Shown here in pieces: positions 58,254 through 64,000 of a stretch of 64,000 nucleotides of DNA. The position numbers and the translations under genes were made by a program. Source of the stretch: Dromaius novaehollandiae (taxonomy: Eukaryota; Chordata; Aves; Casuariiformes; Dromaiidae); assembly GCF_036370855.1 (NCBI RefSeq), contig NC_088106.1:34982501-35046500 (forward strand), in the 5' to 3' direction. Positions within the stretch are counted from its first letter, which is position 1. Each line of letters begins with the position of its first letter. The notes below the pieces were generated by a model. It ran no database searches. It was not told the origin of the DNA and was given only the letters and a program-made list of their open reading frames with translations.

Positions 58254-60480
58254 GAGAGTTTCCTTGCTCTGGGTTCCATCTTCACTGCGCAGAGGGACCA
58301 AGGGAAGGCATTTCCACCTGCCAGACTGCAAGAAACCTGGCATGCTTACAGTGCAGCCTCTCAGGAGTAAGGGCTACCAGCAAGTGGCATCAGCAACTCA
58401 GAAATCTGGGAGGGGCTCCAGGAAATAAACAGAGAGAGACAAACATGCTGGAGAGACTCTTGGGTCCAGGAAGGAAGATGTGGCCCTATATCCTGCAGGG
58501 AGGTTTGTCCCAAGGGGTTGTGCTTCATCCAGCAACCTGGCACCTGCCCAGCAGGCCATCACTCCAGGGCTGTCTTAGGCTGCTGCTCTGATCCAGTGAA
58601 GCAACAGCCAGGCACAAGCAATCTGACCGAGGAAGAGGTGGGACATGCTGCCTGCCTGGCCTCTCTGCCTCTGCACATGGGATTTCCTCCCAGGCTCCTC
58701 CAGGGAGCAAGTGGCATCTGTCTCCATGCATTCAGATCCCTTCTTCCATCTTCCCTAGCAAAACTGCCCTGCAGCTTTGGGATGTGTTTGCTACTCACAC
58801 AAAGTCCACCTCATTTTCGACTTGGCTGTCCAGATCCCCCTTTGATGGGCGCTATCCATTGCAGTGCTCCTGCAGGCAGTGGGCAGTGCCACGGGTCCTG
58901 CGCTGTTGCCCACCAGCTGGCTCCACTGAGCTCCCCCAGGCAAGGCCAAGTTACTCTCCCACAGGAGCTGACTGCAATTTGCTAAGATCCTGCGCAGCAG
59001 TACACTGCAGGAATCTGCTGGAACACATGGACTGCTCACCTTTGCCTGGCACGCAGGCAAAGTCTCCGTGGTCCTGGCATTTCCTATCATTGACTAGGCA
59101 AGAGAACAAAGACTGCATGTGGGAAACGCATGCGATGCTTCATTTTAGAAATCACTGCTTTCCAAAGTCACTCTGCTGGTGCAGAGGGAACTGTAAAGGC
59201 ACACCATTCTAGTGGCTTACCTCCAACACAAGGAGCTTAACTGAGGGAAGTCCTGTCACTCTGGTTGCTGCAGCTCCTTTTGTGTGCCTAGGCACAGGCA
59301 ATGAACAAAGCAGGAACTGCAGTACCAAGCCCTTCTTTTCCCTCTCTCCTGCAAGTCACAGAGACAGGACAAAGTACCATGGGGCAGGACAGAGATGCTG
59401 CACAAGGTGGGCTCCCTCTTTCCCTCTAGGCAAGTGCCTTTTTTCTCTCTCTCATGCCCTGGAGAAAAAAAAGCCCCTGGAGCACTTACGTGTGGAAAAG
59501 ATGAGGCATCTACCAGGTGATGTTTCCAGATGGAGACAAGTACAAGGAATACTGCAGTGTGGGATGTTTCCAAGTGAAAAAAAAAAAAAAATCTCTGTTC
59601 TGAGTAGTTCTTCCTGCTTTCACTGAGGACACCAATTTCCACTCTGCCAACCAGAGAGAGTTTGGAATCTCAGAGCCTTTCCCCTGGTTTGGTACAGCTT
59701 TGCACCACACACACCCAAGCAAGCTCTTCTTTGGCCCACTTCAGTGGCACTTGGGTGAGCAGAGGTACAGGTATAGGATAGCAACAGAAGGCTTGCATAA
59801 ACATGGACCTGTCTTTGCAGGACATTCTCCTCCTGAACTATGTAAATGTGCTCTCCTTCTGAGACATGAGCATGCTTACACAAATCCCGGGGGCTGGAAG
59901 AGGGTGTGGGCTTAGGCAGATCTTGTGGGACCAGCTCTCCATTGCTCTTGGGACTTCCTAACAAGAGGCTGCCGTTGCCCCGAGGAGCTTATGGCCTGAA
60001 AGAGGCAAATGAGGTGGGGTGGAAGAAAGCAAGAGTTCCACTTCTCATTTGACAGGTGAAGAACTGAGGAGCATCAAACGAGGCAGGGGCTGCCTGACAC
60101 AAAGTTTCATTAAGCCAAGAGGCACCCTCCCAGGACTCCCTTTGGCTCCTTCATCTCCAGAGGTTTGGGGATACTCATGAATGGACAAGCTCTGCTGTGA
60201 ACACTGGGGCTCTCCAGATTTCATATGGGCAGCCTCCTTCACCCACAACAGTCCTTGCCTGCCATTCAGGAGCAATGCACTGCTAACAGGAACAGTGCTG
60301 GCTGGTGCTGAAATGGGTGCAAAGGCCACCTGGTGAAAGACAATCTGCTGCTTTTGGAGACCAGAAGTCATTACTTTGACCCAGGGCTGAAGGACACAGA
60401 AGTGCCCCCCTGCACACCAGTGCCATCTGGTCCCAGCTGTCTACACGCTCACCTCTCAGCCCCACTCCCCCCCCTGCAAA
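57047..60480. other. Moderately GC-rich DNA, no gene recognised
   Basis: No gene is recognised. Many frames of 70 to 170 codons are open on both strands, as expected from the base composition; none shows a family motif. An A run (59577-59592) and a CTG repeat (58221-58253) are present. Confidence 0.45.
58221..58253 (+). repeat. CTG/CAG trinucleotide repeat, 11 copies
   Basis: TGC repeats 11 times without interruption. It would encode poly-Ala, poly-Leu or poly-Cys on +, and poly-Gln, poly-Ala or poly-Ser on -, but no gene is recognised around it. Confidence 0.9.
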
Positions 60481-60823
60481 CCTGGCCTTGCTTGTGTCAC
60501 GCTGCACACTCTCTGCCCAGGCTCTTCACAGAGGCCGGGGTGGCAATGCAATAGACAATGTGAGCATGTCTGAATATCAAGGGGTGTCTCTCCTTTCACT
60601 TCCCACCCCCGGGCTGGAGCCTGCCATTCTCCGGTGAGGATGAAGCCTGAGCACTGTACCATAGCATCCAACCCCGCCAAGTGACGTGTCACCACGACTC
60701 ACCAGCAAGTGTCAACACACGTGCTGGTGGGCCAGAGGAGGATGAGGCAATCCTGCTTTTGGTGCACAGTTCCTCCTCTGCCATCTTCTTCATGCCCAGG
60801 CACCTCCTTCCCACCGCAGAGCA
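60481..60823 (+). repeat. 343-bp direct repeat, copy 2
   Basis: Partner of 40421-40763 (19 mismatches, no gaps). Its right end joins the 31-bp minisatellite at 60824 without a spacer; the left copy continues into unrelated sequence. Confidence 0.92.
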
Positions 60824-62455
60824 GTAGGTGCCTCCGAGTGCCCTTTGGAGTAGGCCGGGCATCTCCAAGTGCCTTTTGAGTTGGGCCCAGATCCTCGGAG
60901 TTCCTTTTAGAGTGTCCCATGGGCCTGAGTGCCTTATGGAGCAGTGTAGGCACCTCCAAGTGCCTTTTGAAGCAGGCTGGGCGCCTTTTGGTGCAGTGCG
61001 GGAGCCTCCGAGTGCATTTTGGAGTGGTGGAGGGGCCTCCACACACCTTTTGGAGTGGTGTAGGGGCCACCAAGTGTGTTTTAGAGTGGTGCAGGAACCT
61101 CTGAGTGCATTTTGTTGAGGTGTAGGGGCCTCCGAGTGGATTTTGGAGTGGTGTAGGGGCATCTGAGTGTCCTTTGGTGTGGTGCAGGGGCCTTCAAGCG
61201 CCTTTTGTAGTGATGGAGGTGCCTCTGAGTGCCTTTTGGAGTGGTGGTGGGTGCCTCTGAGTGCCTTTGGGAGTGTGCCAGATGCCTCCGAGTGCCTTCT
61301 GGAGCAGTACAGGGTCTTCCAAATGCATTTTAGAGCAGTGTAGGGGACTCTGAGAGCCTTTTTAAGTGGGCCGGTGCCTCTGAGTGCCTTTTGGAACAGT
61401 ACAGGTACCTCCAAGTGCCTTTTGGAGCAGCCCAGGTGTCTCCGAGCGCTTTTTGGTGTGGTCTAGGTGCCTCTGAGTGTCTTTTGGAGTGGTGTTGGGG
61501 CCTCTGAGTACCTTTTGGAGCAATGTAGGGTCCTCCAAGGGCCTCTTGGAATTGGCCAGGGGCCTCCAAGTGCATTTTTGAATGGTGTAAGGGTCCCAGA
61601 GTGCCTTTTGGAGTGGTGTAGGGGCCACCAAGTGCCTTTTGGAGTGGGCTGGTGGCCTCCAAGTGCCGTTTGGAGCAGTGTAGGGGCCTCCAAGGGCCTC
61701 TTGGAATTGGCCAGGGGCCTCCAAGTGCATTTTTGAATGGTGTAAGGGTCCCAGAGTGCCTTTTGGAGTGGTGTAGGGGCCACCAAGTGCCTTTTGGAGT
61801 GGGCTGGTGGCCTCCAAGTGCCGTTTGGAGCAGTGTAGGGGCCTCCGAGTGCCTTTTGGAGCAGTACAGGTACCTCTGAGTGCCTTTTGGAGCGGTCTAG
61901 GTGCCTCTCAGTGCTTTTTGGTGTGGTCTAGGTGCCTCTGAGTGTCTTTTGGAGTGGTGTTGAGGCCTCCAAGTGCCTTTTGGAGTGGTGCAGGGGCATC
62001 TGAGGGCCTTTCTGAGGGTTCCAGGTGCCTCAGAGTGCCTTTCTGAGGGTTCCAGGTGCCTCCGAGTGCCTTCTGGAGTGGTGCAGGGCCCTCCAAATGC
62101 ATTTTGGAGCAGTACAGGGGACTCTGAGAGCCTTTTAAAGTGGGCTGGGTACCTCTGAGTGCCTTTTGGAGTGGGCTGAGGGCCACTGAGTGCCTTTTGG
62201 TGTGGCATAGGGGCCTCCGAGTACCTTTCAGTGTGGTGCAGGGGCCTCCGAGTGCCTTTTGGAGCAGTGTAGGGGCCCCAAGTGCCTTTTGGAGTGGGCT
62301 GGTGACCTCTGAGTGCCTTTTGGTGCAGTCTAAGTGCCTCCGAATGTTGTTTGGAGCAGTGTAGGGGCCTCTGAGTGCCTTTTGGTGTGGCAAAGATGCC
62401 TCCAAGTGCCTTCTGGAGTTGTAAAGGAGCCTCCGAGTGATTTTTGGTATGGTCT
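60824..62455 (+). repeat. 31-bp minisatellite, about 50 copies
   Basis: The unit on + is roughly CCTCCGAGTGCCTTTTGGAG followed by TGGTGTAGGGG, with single-base variation and some units one base longer or shorter. The span of 1.63 kb holds about 50 units. Because 31 is not a multiple of three, and the unit has no stop on the minus strand in any phase, all three minus frames stay open for hundreds of bases. They encode the same 31-residue cycle (as in KALGGP..TPKGT..P..SKRHSEAP) in rotated phase. The array starts at the end of the 343-bp repeat and ends at the TTAGGG-containing satellite. Confidence 0.93.
61532..61841 (+). repeat. 155-bp duplicated block inside the minisatellite
   Basis: The block from 61532 (CCTCCAAGGGCCTCTTGGAA...) recurs from 61687, exactly 155 bases later, which is five 31-bp units. 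The two copies look identical or nearly so, while neighbouring units differ at several places. Confidence 0.88.
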
Positions 62456-64000
62456 AGGTTAGCGTGAGGGTGAGGGTTAGGATAAGGGTTAGGGTTAGGG
62501 TTGAGAGAGAGACAGAGCGTAGAGCTGTGGCTGCAGTGCCCATGAAAAGGGGCCTCCATGGGAAGGAAAACCCTGCCACAACAATTGTCCTGGGACAGCC
62601 TTTTCCAGGAAACCACTTAGGGGGCATCCTCAACTTGGCTGAGTGCCAACGAGGCTTAGGGTTAGGGTTGAGAGAGAGACAGAGCGTAGAGGTGTGGCTG
62701 GACTGCCCCTTAAAAGGGGCCTCAAGGGAAGGAAAACCCTGACACAACAATTGTCCTGGTACCGCCTTTTCTAAGCAACCACGTATGACTGTCCTTGAGT
62801 TGGCTGAGTGCCAGTGAGGGTTAGGGTTAGCCTTAAGGTAAGGGTCGAGAGAGGGACAGAGCGTAGAGCTGTGGCTGTACTGCCCCTGAAAAGGGGCCTC
62901 CAAGGGAAGGAGAACCCTGCCAGAACAAGTTTCCTGGCACCACCTTTTCCAAGGGACCACGTATGACTGTCCTTGACTTGCCTCAGCCTACAAGAGGTTT
63001 AGGGTTAGGGTTGAGAGAGAGACAGAGCGTAGAGCTGTGGCTGGACTGCCCCTGAAAAGGGGCCTGAAAGGCAAGGAAAACACTGCCAGAGCAATGGTCC
63101 TTGGACCGCCTTTGTCAGGGCACCACTTAGGTGCATCCTCAAATTGGCTGAGCGCCAACAAGGGTTAGGGTTAGGCTTAGGGTTAGGGTTGAGAGAGAGA
63201 CAGAGCATAGAGCTGTGGCTGGACTGCCCCTGAAAAGGGGCCTGAAAGGCAAAGAAATCCCGCCCACAACCATTGTGCTGGGACAACTGTTCCCAAGGGA
63301 CCATGTATGCCTGTCCTCATATTGATTGAGCATGAACGAGGGTTAGGGATAGGGTTCAAAGAGAGACAGAGCGTAGAGCTGCGACTGGAGTGCCCCTGAA
63401 AAGGAGCCTCCAATGGAAGGAAAACCCTGCCAGAACACTTGTCTTGGGACCACCTTTTCTAAGGGACCACTCATGGCTGTCCTTGACTTGCCTCCACCCA
63501 TACAAGAGTTAGGGTTACGATTAAGGTTAGGGTTAGAGTTAGAGTTAGGCTTAGTGTTAGGGTTAGGGTTCAAAGAGAGGCAGAGTGTAGAGCTGTGGTT
63601 GGACTGCCTCTGAAAAGGGGCCTCCAAGGGAAGGAAAACCCCGACACAACAATTGTCCTGGGATGGCCTTTTCCAGGGCAGCACTTAGGGCCATCCTCAA
63701 CTTGGCTGAGTGCCAATGAGGGTTAGGGTTAGCGTTCAGAGAGAGAGACAGAGCGTAGACCTGTGGCTGGACTACCCCTGAAAAGGGGCCTCCAAGGGAA
63801 GGAAATAACTGCCAGAAAAATTGTCCTTTGCCAGGGCACCACTTATTTGCATCCTCGAGTTGGGTGAGCGCCAACGAGGGTTAGGATTAGGTTTAGGGGT
63901 AGGGCTTAGAAAGAGACAGAGCGCAGAAGTGCAGCTGGACTGCCCCTGAAAAAGGGGCCTCCACAGGAAGGAAAACCCTGCCACAACAACTATCCTGGGA
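62456..64000 (+). repeat. Subtelomeric satellite with embedded TTAGGG tracts
   Basis: Nine units, each starting near GAGAGAGACAGAGCGTAGAG (anchors at 62501, 62668, 62845, 63011, 63189, 63355, 63569, 63735 and 63906), are separated by TTAGGG tracts. Unit spacing is 167, 177, 166, 178, 166, 214, 166 and 171 bases. Each unit has an inverted CCCCTGAAAAGGGG core (CCCCTTAAAAGGGG in unit 2). The spacer endings differ in a three-unit cycle: units 1, 4 and 7 have CTTAGG or a close variant with CATCCTCAA; units 2 and 5 have TATG-CTGTCCT with TTGAG or TGGCTGAG; units 3 and 6 have CTGTCCTTGACTTGCCTC. TTAGGG is the vertebrate telomere repeat. The array is cut by the window end. Confidence 0.93.

Noticed and set aside
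57688..58285. Genes around the CTG repeat (142 codons + and 169 codons -)
   Set aside because: Open frames overlap on both strands, the only notable feature is the trinucleotide run, and no motif is recognised.
60824..62455. CRISPR array
   Set aside because: Repeats of 31 bases follow each other directly with no unique spacers, in a vertebrate genome; it is a minisatellite.
61330..62616. Minus-strand genes encoding repetitive proteins of 150 to 240 residues
   Set aside because: All three frames are open because the 31-bp unit has no stops; there is no separate start, splice or promoter signal.

Overview
The window looks like vertebrate nuclear DNA from a sauropsid, most likely a bird. The evidence is three CR1-type LINE fragments with the typical avian 3' end, solo LTRs, decayed class II olfactory receptors (OR), a TRIM/butyrophilin-type B30.2 (SPRY) fragment, and an intron-containing relative of ATAD2. 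The species is not determined. No intact protein-coding gene was found; every recognisable gene is broken.

Left part (1 to about 39,240, AT-rich): an olfactory-receptor graveyard. Six OR remnants lie at 1495-2430 (+), 13762-14702 (+, one frameshift from complete), 18720-18990 (+), 25495-26445 (-), 34395-34935 (-) and 39010-39240 (-). Between them are CR1 pieces (12925-13340, 15599-16090, 18992-20085), a B30.2 end (22588-22840) and three solo LTRs (21237-22575, 28636-29825, 35361-35978). Each LTR has its own 5-bp target-site duplication. LTR 2 is a mosaic of the other two.

Right part (about 39,240 to 64,000, GC-richer): a subtelomere-like domain. Its core is a non-processed ATAD2-like pseudogene (43500-55508, +). 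Splice sites and codon phase are kept across at least 12 consecutive exons, and Walker A and B are intact in the first AAA+ domain. It carries two in-frame stops (47127 and 51748), a frameshift where the bromodomain should begin, and no visible bromodomain. Its 5' end carries a 235-bp tandem array in which one phase-symmetric acidic exon has been multiplied.

The locus is flanked by two copies of a 343-bp direct repeat (40421 and 60481; 19 mismatches, no gaps). The second copy runs straight into about 50 copies of a 31-bp minisatellite (60824-62455). That is followed by a satellite of about 170 bp whose units are separated by TTAGGG tracts and arranged in a three-unit higher-order pattern (62456-64000). 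The G-rich telomere strand reads left to right, so the chromosome end, if near, should lie to the right.
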